DNA from: Candidatus Pacearchaeota archaeon
GTDB taxonomy: Bacteria > Patescibacteriota > Minisyncoccia > Minisyncoccales > Minisyncoccaceae
Assembly (NCBI GenBank): GCA_035404185.1
Contig: DAONGN010000002.1
Location: forward strand, 1 to 43,480
Reading direction: 5' to 3'
DNA length: 43,480 nucleotides
Shown: piece by piece, positions 1-8,805 of the stretch
Position numbering within the stretch: position 1 is the first letter of the stretch
Layout of the letters: each line of letters starts with the position of its first letter
The notes under the pieces: generated by a model
What the model saw: the letters and a program-made list of their open reading frames with translations, nothing else
What the model was told of the DNA's origin: nothing
Database searches by the model: none
Translations under genes and position numbers: made by a program

Positions 1-55
1 GCAACTCTCCTCAAAACTCGACGCCTGTGGTAGATATGGACCAACCTGTCTTACG

Positions 56-780
56 CATGTAAATCACTTATTACTAAGTGCATGGACTATACCACCTCCC
101 TGTTGATTTTTACAGGGGACCGACATATTAGCCATTCTGTATAAAAGAATGACTCTCGCTATAAAAGCTCAGTCTCTACGGGGTTAATAAATCTTTACTT
201 ACAAGGTATTTCAATACTTCCTTCGAATCCTGCGTTCTCTTCTTGGAATAATTTAATTCCTTGAACATATCAATCTTTTTACAAAGGACTATAAAATCTT
301 TAGCGCTCTTTGTTTTAGATTTCAATTTAAGAATGCTGGAAAGCAATCTTAATTGTCTGGACTTCAATTTACTAAACGGCGATATTTGTTTTGCAAACTC
401 GAGCAATGATTTTTCGTCTCCGATAGTATATTCGGCGACGCCATCTTTTCTAGATCTGGTATATCCTACTCCTAACATTTTTTTCATTTTCTCCAAAAAA
501 TCAATATAAGTTGCTTTTTGGTAAAATGTAATATAGGGAGAGATTTGATAACCGTATCTATAAGTATCATTTTTCTTGAGTTTGACGTAAACGCTACCGT
601 CTCCGTCTAAAAATCCAGCAATGTAAGATTTTTGAATATCGTTTATTTTCCTCATAAGTTCAAACTTACAACTTCCCTCGGTATTATCCTACCATATGAC
701 AGGTTGAAAATCAATGATAGGACTTCACCGATATGAGTCGGTTTTGCTAACCAGATTACTCCGGTAAGCCGCCATTGTTG
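56..780 (-). other. Group I intron at 23S position 2593
   Basis: A 725-nt insertion in the peptidyl-transferase region. The exon 1 end is U (complement of 781) and the intron ends in G (complement of 56), as group I splicing requires. Downstream of its ORF it has a P7 5' strand (AGAGACTGAG, about 177-168) and the matching 3' strand GGTATAGTCC, with a CCCTGT/ACAGGG hairpin between them (P8 position) and a CACTTA/TAAGTG hairpin near the 3' end (P9 position). Position 2593 is the site of the Chlamydomonas chloroplast intron that encodes I-CreI. The intron is assigned from these motifs; no full secondary structure was computed. Confidence 0.88.
176..655 (-). CDS. LAGLIDADG homing endonuclease, I-CreI-like, in the 23S-2593 intron
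   Basis: 159 residues with a single LAGLIDADG motif (YIAGFLDGDGSV, residues 11-22), so it should act as a homodimer that cuts intron-less 23S genes at the insertion site. Similarity to I-CreI is visible by eye through the whole length: the motif, then LGVGYTRSR where I-CreI has IGVGYVRDR, then the SPFSKLKSRQ stretch. Its acidic motif residue is present, so it may be active. The TAG stop overlaps the 5' strand of the intron's P7, so ORF and ribozyme core share sequence. The ATG at 655 follows the intron's 5' domain. No SD is visible. Confidence 0.92.
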   Translation of the reverse strand: MRKINDIQKSYIAGFLDGDGSVYVKLKKNDTYRYGYQISPYITFYQKATYIDFLEKMKKMLGVGYTRSRKDGVAEYTIGDEKSLLEFAKQISPFSKLKSRQLRLLSSILKLKSKTKSAKDFIVLCKKIDMFKELNYSKKRTQDSKEVLKYLVSKDLLTP

Positions 781-844
781 ACGGTCTGAACCCAGCTCAC
801 GAACCACTTTAATTGGCGAACAGCCAAACCCTTGGGACCTTCTA

Positions 845-880
<36 letters not shown>

Positions 881-1444
881 GAACAGTGCCGTTGATATGG
901 ACTCTCGGGCACTACCAGCCTGTTATCCCCGGGGTAACTTTTGTCTGATGATCTCCCACGGTCCTACGAACCATGGTCGGTTCACTAAGTTCTGGTTTCC
1001 CATCTGCGCGACATATCCGTCTTGCAGTTAAGCCGGCTTTTCCCTTTACAGGACTAATCCGATTTCCATCCGGATCTAGCCGACCTTTAAACTTCTCCGT
1101 TACTTTTTAGGAGAAAAGCGCCCCACTTAAACTACCAACCAAGCACTGTCTTCCATTACCCTCCTCAGGTAACAAAGTTAGAACCTTGACATTAAAAGAG
1201 AGGTGTTTCATTGGCGACTCCACTGCTACCGAGATAACAGCTTCAAAGTCTCCCTCCTACGCTACGCATTTAGCATCAAAATTCAATGCCAGGATATAGT
1301 AAAGCTCCCGGGGTCTTCCTGTCTAGCCACAGGTAAGGGGCATTCTCACCCCTATTGCGATTTCACCAAGCAGGTCCTGGAGACAGTTCTCCAGTCGTTA
1401 AGCCTTTCATGCGGGTCGGAACTTACCCGACAAGGGATTACGCT

Positions 1445-2156
1445 CAATTTGTTATATCCACTTTGCTTTCGTGGAACTCTTTATATCGCTATAAAGTTCG
1501 GACTATATCTTCTCATTTTTACTTAATGAGTCCGGCGTATAGTCTCTGAGGATTCTTAATTTATCTGAATTTACGATTATTCATCTTCGAAATCATTAAT
1601 CGGATTTTCTCCAATCCTTTTTCTTCAAGATGTTTTCCTTTGTCCATCATTCGGACAATTTTTGCAAAAATAAGAAAATCTTCTCTTTTTGCTGTTCGTA
1701 AATAATTCTTCTCAAAAAATGGAATAATCTTTTCCAACAAATCTTCACGATTACGAACTACGTATTTCAGCAGATGTTCGTGATGATTATCATATCTTTT
1801 ATTCAAGTAGATTTTACCGCATTCGAAAAAGTTTTCGACTTCTTCAAGAGCAGATCTACTTTTCATTCCTTGAGTAATAACGAATTCTGGGAATACTTGC
1901 CATTTTAATCGTAAACGAGACTTGGGATGTTTAAAAAAACTAACAGTGAAACACCCTTCGCCGTCAACGAAACCAATTACCCAGCCTATAAAACTAAGCC
2001 TTTCCTGCTGATTGCCTGCACCGAACGTTTTTTCACTTGACATAATATTTTGATAAGGTGTTATAGCTCCTTATCATAAATTATATCATAGTAACGTCGG
2101 ATACTCCAGGTTTTCCAGCATATAGCCAGATTTTACTAAAGCAGTGCGTTGTTGCT
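1445..2156 (-). other. Group I intron at 23S position 1931
   Basis: A 712-nt insertion in helix 71 territory. Exon 1 ends in U (complement of 2157) and the intron ends in G (complement of 1445). After the ORF the classic group I core is easy to read: CAGAGACTATACG (P7 5' strand, about 1547-1535) and AAGATATAGTCC (P7 3' strand, about 1510-1499). Position 1931 is a known insertion site for endonuclease-encoding introns in algal chloroplast 23S genes. It shares little sequence with the intron at 2593 beyond the core, so the two appear to be independent acquisitions. Confidence 0.9.
1561..2043 (-). CDS. LAGLIDADG homing endonuclease in the 23S-1931 intron
   Basis: 160 residues, single LAGLIDADG motif WVIGFVDGEGCF (residues 21-32), then a beta-rich segment and a helical C-terminus rich in Lys and Glu, as in homodimeric LAGLIDADG_1 enzymes. 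It probably cuts the intron-less 1931 site of 23S genes and so spreads the intron. The stop lies about 14 nt before the P7 5' strand, so the ORF sits in a peripheral loop of the ribozyme. The protein is clearly different from the endonuclease of the 2593 intron. Start chosen at the ATG at 2043; no SD. Confidence 0.9.
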   Translation of the reverse strand: MSSEKTFGAGNQQERLSFIGWVIGFVDGEGCFTVSFFKHPKSRLRLKWQVFPEFVITQGMKSRSALEEVENFFECGKIYLNKRYDNHHEHLLKYVVRNREDLLEKIIPFFEKNYLRTAKREDFLIFAKIVRMMDKGKHLEEKGLEKIRLMISKMNNRKFR

Positions 2157-2184
2157 ACTTTAACACGGTCAGAGTTACCGCGGA

Positions 2185-2425
2185 CGTTCACCGGAGGCTT
2201 GGAGCAGTCAGCTGCTCCGCTCCTGATCCGCAAAACTTGATCATGAGTTCCTATTCAACTTGAAATCATCGCAATGTCTTACCTATTAAAAAACATAAAG
2301 ACACACGTATTTTACTTACTTGCTACATTTAACTAATCAAACTTATTCTAAGAAACTACTAAGGAAACTCACAATCGTTTTACGAAACAAGAGCGAAGCA
2401 ACCGCCGCTTTTAACACTCTGGCAC
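2185..2425 (-). other. Expanded helix 68 region of 23S rRNA
   Basis: Between GTGCCAGAGTG and CCGGTGAACG the gene has 241 nt where E. coli has about 64. The extra sequence is AU-rich in the middle and ends in clear hairpins: GGAGCAG/CTGCTCC with a 4-nt loop (2201-2218) and a TGATC/GATCA hairpin just upstream. No group I P7 motifs and no ORF were seen, so it reads as an rRNA expansion segment rather than a third intron. Confidence 0.6.
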
Positions 2426-3750
2426 TGGTCAGGCCTCAGCCCCTATACTTCCTCTTACGAATTAAGCAGGGACCTGTGTTTTTGATAAACAGTCGCTAGA
2501 GAGACGTTTGCTGCGTCCTCTTCTCCTTGCGGAGAGAGGAAGATCTTATTCCTAAGTTACGATCACTTGTTTGCCGAGTTCCTTCAGGACCTTTCACTTG
2601 TTCACCTTAGCACGCTTGTGCCCATCCACCTGTGTCGGTTTTAGTACGGTTCAAACATTTTTAACCCTGCGGGCTTTTCTGGGCGACTTGCTCATTTGGC
2701 TTCACCTGTCCGAAGACAAGCTTCGCTCTCACTCTTGGGTTGCCCCTCAAGCGCAAGACAGAAATCCGATAATCTGCCCAAACTACTAAATCGCGTCACC
2801 CTTCAGAAAAATGTTAGAGGGCCGGAATATTAACCGGCTGTCCATCAGATAAACCTTTCGGCTTCTCCTAAGGCCCGCCTAACCCTTGGTTGATCTACAT
2901 TGCCAAGGAAACCTTGGATTTACGGTGTTGAAGAATCTCACTTCAATTGTGGTTACTCATGCCAACATTCTCACTCCCTATCGCTCCACCAAACCTCACG
3001 ATTTGACTTCAGCGCAATAGGGACGCTTCCCTACCCCTGGCACATATAAATATGTACCAAGTCGTATCTTCGGTACTAAACTTTAGCCCCGGAAATCTTC
3101 GGCGCAAAATCTCTTAGCTAGTAAGCTGTTACGCACTTTTTAAAGGATAGCTGCTTCTAAGCTAACCTCCTAGCTATCTGAGAAATTCCACCTCCTTACT
3201 TACACTTAGTTTAGATTTAAGGACCTTAGATGACGATCTGGGCTGTTCCCCTCGCGACAATGGAACTTCGCTCCCACTGTCTGACTCCCTACACATATAT
3301 TACGGCATTCGGAGTTTGATAAAAGTACCTAGCCGAAGCCACGGAACTTCTTTCAGTGCTCTACCTCCATAATACTTAAATGTAAAGGCTAGTCCTAAAA
3401 CTATTTCGGGAAGAACCAGCTATTACCAAACTCGATTAGCTTTTCACTCCTTACCACAGCTCATCCCAATGGATTGCACGACAAACGGGTTCGGACCTCC
3501 ACTTTCATTTCTGAAAGCTTCATCCTGGCCATGGCAAGCTCGTCTGGCTTCGGGTCCTCTCCCACCAATTATATTTCGCCCTTTTAAGACTTGGTTTCCC
3601 TGTGCCTCCGCGCCAGAAGCGCTTAGACAATTGGTAAAAGAGACTCGTTGGCTCGTTCTGCAAAAAGCACGCCATCACTGGAACGAATTCCAGCTCTGAC
3701 TCTTTGTAGGCATAATGGTTTCAGATTCTATTTCATCGCCCTCACCGGGC

Positions 3751-3791
<41 letters not shown>

Positions 3792-4294
3792 GACCAGATT
3801 GTATTTAGCCTTAGCGGGTAGTCCCGCCAGATTCCTGCCGAATTATCTTGTGTCGACAGTACTCAGGAAAAACAATAAGGAGCGCATTTTAATTTTCGCC
3901 TACCGGACTATCACCGTCTGCGGTCTCTCTTTCCAGAGAAGTTCAACTAATTGAAATGCATTTATTAACTCCCTCTAATTAAATAGACATTGTTCCCCTA
4001 CAACCATCACTCATGCAAAGCACGAATGATTTTAGGCTTCTCCCCTTTCGCTCGCCGCTACTGAGGGAATAACTTTTGTTTTCTTTTACCTCCGCCTACT
4101 AGAATGTTTTACTTCAGCGGGTTCGCATCGGATTTAACTCCGATAATTTCGTTTAAATGGAATTGAGTTGCCTCATTCGGAAATCCCCGGTTCATAGGTT
4201 GCTAGCACCTTCCCGAGGCTTATCGCAGCTACGCCACGTCCTTCATCGCGTCTGGTCCCAAGGCATCCACCATTTGCCCATAACATAAATAACC

Positions 4295-4468
4295 TTTGAT
4301 TAGCAAATAATAACTTTATTCTTATTTACTCTATTAATTTATCAAATAACCTTACACGAAATAAAAAAGACGCTTTCACGCGGCTTTCACAAACAGCTTA
4401 ACTTAAGCTATTTTTTAAAACCGCCTATTTGCTGTATGTATCTTCTTTATATTTATCATGTAGTTACT
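4295..4468 (-). other. 23S leader region
   Basis: Non-coding stretch between the 23S promoter and the 23S 5' end. It contains a perfect inverted repeat AGCTTAA-C-TTAAGCT (around 4395-4410) and a CGCTTTCACGCGG segment, probably part of precursor-rRNA folding. No gene, tRNA or 16S remnant was seen. Confidence 0.4.
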
Positions 4469-4496
4469 AATTTAGCAGATTTAAAAACATTGTCAA
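4469..4496 (-). promoter_or_regulatory. Promoter of the 23S rRNA gene
   Basis: TTGACA (4496-4491), 16-nt spacer, TAAATT (4474-4469), about 170 nt before the 23S 5' end. It shows that 23S is transcribed on its own. No terminator was seen between it and the gene. Confidence 0.65.
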
Positions 4497-4555
4497 GTGC
4501 TTTATCTATATAATAAAAGCCCTTATCTGGATTATCCAAACAAGAGCCAAAAAGA

Positions 4556-5242
4556 TTACGTTTGAGAGCTACTTCTCATGGTCATTCCTGCGGAGAAAAC
4601 AGCTCCTTTTTTGTCTTGAGTGAAAGCCATTGGCGATCCTTCTTCACGGAATATTACTGCCGGATCTTTCTCGAGGAAGAACATCGGGCCACCCCCATCA
4701 GAGATGTTTGCTTTCTTTATAGCAGCAATAGCAGCTTCTTTGAAACAGTCACTACCGAACATGCTTTCACTGAAGATAAACTTTCCTTTATTCCTTTTAA
4801 GGAATACGGAAAAGACCTCTTCGGTTCTTACTTCGGCATGTCCATGGCGAATCTCAATCCAGACATCATAGATTGAGAATCGTCCTTGATTGTTTACAGT
4901 AATCACGCAGGCTGGACCACGAAGAGAAAAACGAGCATCAACCTCTTTGTCAACGTCCCTTTGGTTTTTTTGACTCTTCACCCAGAATGGTTTTTTTGGT
5001 TCTCCTCTGGTGGAACAGACGACCGTGACCAAACGGTCGTTTCTCTTGCCCTCGCTGATATTCATCCTGAGCTCTTGACCGCAGAGAATGAGAGGAATAT
5101 CGTACTTAATGCCTTCCTTCGAATAAAGATAGGCTACTGCTCCGCCCTGTGTTTCCCGAAGATTAATATCGGGGTTTTTTTTCATCAGTTCAATTGTTTT
5201 GGAGTCGGCAATTTTGACGACTACTTCAACTTTGAAATTCAT
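4556..5242 (-). CDS. Orphan protein of unknown function, 228 aa
   Basis: Not recognised. A soluble protein without signal peptide or membrane segment; alternating hydrophobic stretches suggest mostly beta structure (FKVEVVVKI at the start, ARFSLRGPACVITVNNQGRF in the middle). The last 40 residues are Gly/Ser/Met-rich. It differs from neighbouring core genes: it has a clear SD (AGAGGT, 5256-5251, 8 nt before the ATG), a near-consensus promoter 115 nt upstream and a long hairpin in its leader. It stands alone, after an acetyltransferase gene and before the 23S promoter. Possibly acquired horizontally; function cannot be inferred. Confidence 0.8.
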   Translation of the reverse strand: MNFKVEVVVKIADSKTIELMKKNPDINLRETQGGAVAYLYSKEGIKYDIPLILCGQELRMNISEGKRNDRLVTVVCSTRGEPKKPFWVKSQKNQRDVDKEVDARFSLRGPACVITVNNQGRFSIYDVWIEIRHGHAEVRTEEVFSVFLKRNKGKFIFSESMFGSDCFKEAAIAAIKKANISDGGGPMFFLEKDPAVIFREEGSPMAFTQDKKGAVFSAGMTMRSSSQT

Positions 5243-5275
5243 TTTTCAAAACCTCTTTTGTGATAGTGTACCCAA

Positions 5276-5325
5276 TTCGTGGGTAGCGCACTTGATACAA
5301 AAATATCAAAAGCGCTACTCACGAA
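5276..5325 (-). promoter_or_regulatory. Long 5'-UTR hairpin of the 4556 gene
   Basis: A 50-nt inverted repeat: 6 bp, one mismatch, 7 bp (GTAGCGC/GCGCTAC), a 2x2 internal loop, 6 bp (TTGATA/TATCAA) and a 6-nt loop. It lies between the promoter and the SD of the orphan gene. No T-run follows on the minus strand, so it is not a standard terminator; a translation control, mRNA-stability or protein-binding element is possible. Confidence 0.6.
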
Positions 5326-5355
5326 AACAAATTCTTTTAAAGAACTATTGGAAAT

Positions 5356-5384
5356 ATAATACAATAATAGTTAAATTATGTCAA
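5356..5384 (-). promoter_or_regulatory. Promoter of the 4556 gene
   Basis: TTGACA (5384-5379), 17-nt spacer, TATTAT (5361-5356): perfect -35, 5/6 -10. It starts just inside the end of the upstream acetyltransferase gene and predicts a leader of about 105 nt. Confidence 0.7.
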
Positions 5385-5386
5385 TA

Positions 5387-5914
5387 TCACCATTGAGGCT
5401 CTTGTATGTCTTTAGACATTAGATAAGAATCGAGACCAAAATAATCTCTTTTTGAAAAGCACTGAATTTTAAATCCAAGTCCTTCATAAAAATCAATATT
5501 CTTCTTGTTGGTTACAGTAAGATTGACTTTATGTGCTTTTTCCTTTTTTAAAATAGAAATGTATTTATTAATTAATTTTCTACCAATTCCCTGTCCTTGA
5601 TAATTATTATCAACTGCTATCCACATCACAGTAGCGATGCCTCCAAAATGATGAGAACCAATTAAATATCCTAATATTTTTTCTTCTTTAAAAACTAAAA
5701 GAAAAATAGCATAGTTTTCTTTAATTGAATTTATAATTCTTTCTTTTGTCCATTCTTTTTTAATAAAAAAATCTTTTGACTTTTTTGAATATTCATCAAA
5801 TTGATTTTTTATTGAATTTCTTAAAAAATCTAAAAATAAATCTACATCTTTTATTTTAATTTCTCTTATTTCTATCGTTTCTGTTGTTATTGACTTTTTT
5901 CTCGTATTAATCAT
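5387..5914 (-). CDS. GNAT-family N-acetyltransferase
   Basis: 175 residues from the ATG at 5914 (MINTRKK); a longer reading to 5959 would need TTG and is disfavoured. The acetyl-CoA binding motif A is visible as VDNNYQGQGIGRKL (Q-x-x-G-x-G/A form), followed by the beta-4/alpha-3 region and a typical C-terminal VTNKKNIDFYEGLGFK, the N-x-x-A/F-x-x-x-Y-E-x-x-G-F signature. Members transfer an acetyl group from acetyl-CoA to an amine such as a protein N-terminus, an antibiotic or a polyamine; the substrate cannot be read from sequence. A GCGGT/ACCGC inverted repeat (5952-5971) lies just upstream. Confidence 0.85.
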   Translation of the reverse strand: MINTRKKSITTETIEIREIKIKDVDLFLDFLRNSIKNQFDEYSKKSKDFFIKKEWTKERIINSIKENYAIFLLVFKEEKILGYLIGSHHFGGIATVMWIAVDNNYQGQGIGRKLINKYISILKKEKAHKVNLTVTNKKNIDFYEGLGFKIQCFSKRDYFGLDSYLMSKDIQEPQW

Positions 5915-5993
5915 ATAATATAGATGTATCTGTGAGGGCTTTGGCTCTCTCGCGGTCAATTCATAAACCGCAGACAGGTACTTTTTTTATACA

Positions 5994-6473
5994 TTAATCT
6001 TTTTCTAAATTTCCAGAATAAAGCCTTTTCTCTTCTTGACCATTGATTCCTTTAGCAGTCCACCAAGAAGGATAAAGACTATAGAAATATTTTTCTCCTC
6101 CCTCTATTTCTTTAATAATTATCTTTAATCTAGCTTTTTTAATTATCGCCACAAAAACATAATAATAAACAGTTTTCATTCTATTCTCCCAGCGAGAATT
6201 AATTTTTTGTCTTACAAACATTTTTCTTTCATCATACTCTTGCAGGGTATGAGATTTTCTAGTTATTTCAGGAACAAACCTTAAAAGCCTTAATCTTGTA
6301 TATTGTTCAGTCAGTGTCCTTGTTGTATTCCAAGATTTAAAAATTAAATGATTGAAGCCTTTTGTATTAAAATAAACAAAACCGTTTAAATAAGGGCACC
6401 AAACTTTTTGAATTTTATTGTATTCTTTTTCAGCTTCTTCTTTCGCTTGTTTCACCTTTTCTATATCTTCCAT
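5994..6473 (-). CDS. Hypothetical protein, possible BECR-type (barnase/RelE-like) nuclease fold
   Basis: 159 residues, soluble. A charged N-terminal helix (about 1-22), then CPYLNGFVYFNTKGFNHLIF with a single His, a central basic helical part (TRLRLLRF, KMFVRQKI) and a C-terminal set of strands ending in YFYSLYPSWW. That order, helix, one conserved-looking His and Arg residues, terminal strands, recalls phage barnase-EndoU-ColicinE5-RelE type domains common in these genomes. This is pattern impression only; no antitoxin gene is obvious next to it. It lies directly after the mreB1 terminator. No SD. Confidence 0.7.
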   Translation of the reverse strand: MEDIEKVKQAKEEAEKEYNKIQKVWCPYLNGFVYFNTKGFNHLIFKSWNTTRTLTEQYTRLRLLRFVPEITRKSHTLQEYDERKMFVRQKINSRWENRMKTVYYYVFVAIIKKARLKIIIKEIEGGEKYFYSLYPSWWTAKGINGQEEKRLYSGNLEKD

Positions 6474-6482
6474 AAAAAGAAA

Positions 6483-6504
6483 ACAACAACTAAAAAGTTG
6501 TTGT
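6483..6504 (-). terminator. Terminator after mreB1
   Basis: ACAACAACT, TTTT loop, AGTTGTTGT, then TTTTCTTTTT on the minus strand; it closes the mreB2-to-mreB1 operon. Confidence 0.75.
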
Positions 6505-6511
6505 CCAATAA

Positions 6512-7594
6512 TTACTTCGGCGGTTGTAATTCTTCTGTTTCAACTAAGACGTCGTGGAAGTCATCAAGGTTTTCCAAGACCATTCCTGCTCCCCTTGCAA
6601 CCGCAGTCATTGGATCTTCAATAATATAGGTAGGAATATTTGTTTCTTTAACAATCATTTTATCTAACCCTCTCAATTGCGCTCCCCCTCCGCATAAAGC
6701 GATTCCTTTTTTCATAATATCAGCTAGTAATTCTGGCGGAGTCATTTCTATTGTATTTTTGATTTCTGAAACTATTTGATTGATAGATCTATCTAATGCT
6801 TTTTTAACATCTGTTTGAGAAATAATTACTTCTTCGGGAAGACCGGTCACCAAATTTCTTCCTCTCATTGGCATTGTTTTATTTTCTTGTTTTAAGGGCT
6901 CTTTTTCAAAGTATACTGCCCCAATACTTATCTTAATCTTTTCCGCTGTTCTAACTCCAATTAATAATTTGTATTTCTCTTGAGCAAATTGAATAATATC
7001 ATTATTAAATTTATCTCCAGCAATTCTCAAGCTTTTAGAAACAACTATTCCACCCAAAGAAATAACAGCAACTTCGGTTGTTCCCCCTCCAATATCAACG
7101 ACAAAATTGCCAGAAGGATCTTGTACGGGCATTCTGGCTCCAATCGCAGAAGCCATCGGCTCTTCAATTAAAAATACTTCTCTTGCTCCAGCTGATTTAG
7201 TTGCATCACGCACCGCCTTCTTTTCCACCTCAGTCACTCCCGAAGGAATACCAACGATAACTCTCGGTTTTAAAAAGGTAAATTTATCTTGTCTTGCTCT
7301 TTCAATTAAATATCTAAGCATCTGCTCTGTTACTTCAAAATCAGAAATAACTCCATTAACTAATGGCCTAATTGCAACAATATGTCCTGGAGTTCTTCCT
7401 ACCATCTTTTCCGCCTCTCTACCGATAGCTAAAACCTGGCCTGTCTTTTTATTCAAAGCCACGACTGATGGTTCAGATAAAATAATGCCTCTCCCGCGAA
7501 CATACACCAAACAATTAGCCGTCCCCAAATCAATAGCAATATCTTGTGATAAATTAGAAAAATATTTATTTAAATTAAATGTCTTAAATGTCAT
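6512..7594 (-). CDS. mreB: Rod-shape determining actin homologue MreB (copy 1)
   Basis: 360 residues. MreB polymerises on the inner face of the membrane and directs cell-wall synthesis. Actin-fold signatures are all present: phosphate-1 IAIDLGTANCLVYVRG (about 18-33), connect-1 VGIPSGVTEVEKKAV, phosphate-2 FVVDIGGGTTEVAVISLGGI (about 164-183) and the adenosine motif IALCGGGAQLRGLD. It has an N-terminal extension MTFKTFNLNKYFSNLS before the core, perhaps a membrane-binding helix. The start overlaps the proS stop by 11 nt, and it is the last gene of the operon, closed by a terminator. A second MreB paralogue starts the same operon. Confidence 0.97.
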   Translation of the reverse strand: MTFKTFNLNKYFSNLSQDIAIDLGTANCLVYVRGRGIILSEPSVVALNKKTGQVLAIGREAEKMVGRTPGHIVAIRPLVNGVISDFEVTEQMLRYLIERARQDKFTFLKPRVIVGIPSGVTEVEKKAVRDATKSAGAREVFLIEEPMASAIGARMPVQDPSGNFVVDIGGGTTEVAVISLGGIVVSKSLRIAGDKFNNDIIQFAQEKYKLLIGVRTAEKIKISIGAVYFEKEPLKQENKTMPMRGRNLVTGLPEEVIISQTDVKKALDRSINQIVSEIKNTIEMTPPELLADIMKKGIALCGGGAQLRGLDKMIVKETNIPTYIIEDPMTAVARGAGMVLENLDDFHDVLVETEELQPPK

Positions 7595-8804
7595 TTTTTA
7601 GAAAATCAATTAAATCTTTAATCTTCACTAATTCTGTCTTTTCTCCGCCTCTCTTTTTAACCTCAACACTCTCTTCTTTTAATGTCTTTTGACTGATAAC
7701 AATACGCCTGGGAATACCTATTAAATCGCAGTCATTAAGCTTTTCCCCTGCCGTCTTCTCATCTCTGTTGTCATATAATACTTCAAGATTTGAATTTTGT
7801 AAAATATCGTAGATTTCTTCGGCTTTTTGCTTTACTTCATTATTACCCATATCAAGAGAAATTAAATGAACAAAAAATGGTGCTATGCTCTTCGGCCAGA
7901 TTATCCCTTTGTCATCATTAAATGATTCAACGATGGCTCCCATCAATCTGCTGATACCAATACCATAACAACCCATAATTAAATGTTTTCCATTCTCATC
8001 TTTCAAATCAAACACCTCAGAATATTTAGTTCCAAGTTTAAAAATGTTACCAACTTCAATTGCTTTTTCTTCAATAAAATCTTTGCCCCCACAAGAACAC
8101 TTTTTATCAAACACTTCCTTATTAATTGCATTACTGCAATTTTTACAAATATATATAATATCTTCTCCAGCTGAAGTCACGGTTTGAAATTCGTGAGACG
8201 AAGAAGAAAATGTCCCTCCTCCCGCTAAAGTTAAATATGTTTTATCTTTTAGTCCACATCTTTCGTAAATACGGAAATATGCTTTCTTGACCCTTTCATA
8301 ATATTCATTCAAGCTCTCTTCATTGTTATGAAAAGAATAAAGATCTTTCATTAAAAATTCTCTGCCACGCAAAATGCCTGATTTGGCTCTCGGTTCATTT
8401 CTAAACTTAGATTGAATTTGATAAATTGCCTTAGGCAAGTCATGCGAAGACAAGATATGCTTCTTCATTAAAGGAGTAATAATTTCTTCGTGGGTCCAAC
8501 CCAATCCTAAATTCTCATCATGAATCTTGTACATCTCTTCCACGTTCCATCTTCCTGTTTTTTCCCAATTTTCCTTAGGCAAAAGAGATGGCATTAATAT
8601 TTCCTGTGCTTCAATATTATTCATTTCCTCTCTAACAATATTCTCTATCTTCTTCAAAACTCTCAAACCTAAAGGAAGATAAGTATATATACCACTAGCT
8701 AATTTATCGACAAAGCCACCCCTTGTTAAAAACTTAGCGTTTAAACTAACTTCATCTTTAGGATTTTCCTTAACTGTCCTTGTTAATAAATCAGCTTGTT
8801 TCAT
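7584..8804 (-). CDS. proS: Prolyl-tRNA synthetase lacking the INS editing domain
   Basis: 406 residues against about 570 for E. coli ProRS. Class II motif 1 (LPLGLRVLKKIE), motif 2 (FRNEPRAKSGILRGREF, about 133-149) and motif 3 (GCYGIGISRLMGA, about 283-295) are present, followed by an anticodon-binding domain. Between motifs 2 and 3, where bacterial ProRS carries the ~180-residue Ala-tRNAPro editing insertion, there is only a short segment with a Cys-rich knuckle (CKNCSNAIN...CSCGG). Misacylated Ala-tRNAPro would therefore need a trans-editing protein or be tolerated. It lies 1 nt after rseP and overlaps mreB1. No SD. Confidence 0.95.
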   Translation of the reverse strand: MKQADLLTRTVKENPKDEVSLNAKFLTRGGFVDKLASGIYTYLPLGLRVLKKIENIVREEMNNIEAQEILMPSLLPKENWEKTGRWNVEEMYKIHDENLGLGWTHEEIITPLMKKHILSSHDLPKAIYQIQSKFRNEPRAKSGILRGREFLMKDLYSFHNNEESLNEYYERVKKAYFRIYERCGLKDKTYLTLAGGGTFSSSSHEFQTVTSAGEDIIYICKNCSNAINKEVFDKKCSCGGKDFIEEKAIEVGNIFKLGTKYSEVFDLKDENGKHLIMGCYGIGISRLMGAIVESFNDDKGIIWPKSIAPFFVHLISLDMGNNEVKQKAEEIYDILQNSNLEVLYDNRDEKTAGEKLNDCDLIGIPRRIVISQKTLKEESVEVKKRGGEKTELVKIKDLIDFLKNDI

Positions 8805-8805
8805 A

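Noticed and set aside
2185..2425. Helix 68 expansion as a third group I intron
   Set aside because: No P7 motifs, no ORF and no U/G splice-site pattern; an expansion segment explains it better.
5915..5959. TTG start of the GNAT gene at 5959
   Set aside because: The extra 15 residues are not GNAT-like and overlap a GCGGT/ACCGC hairpin; ATG 5914 is preferred.
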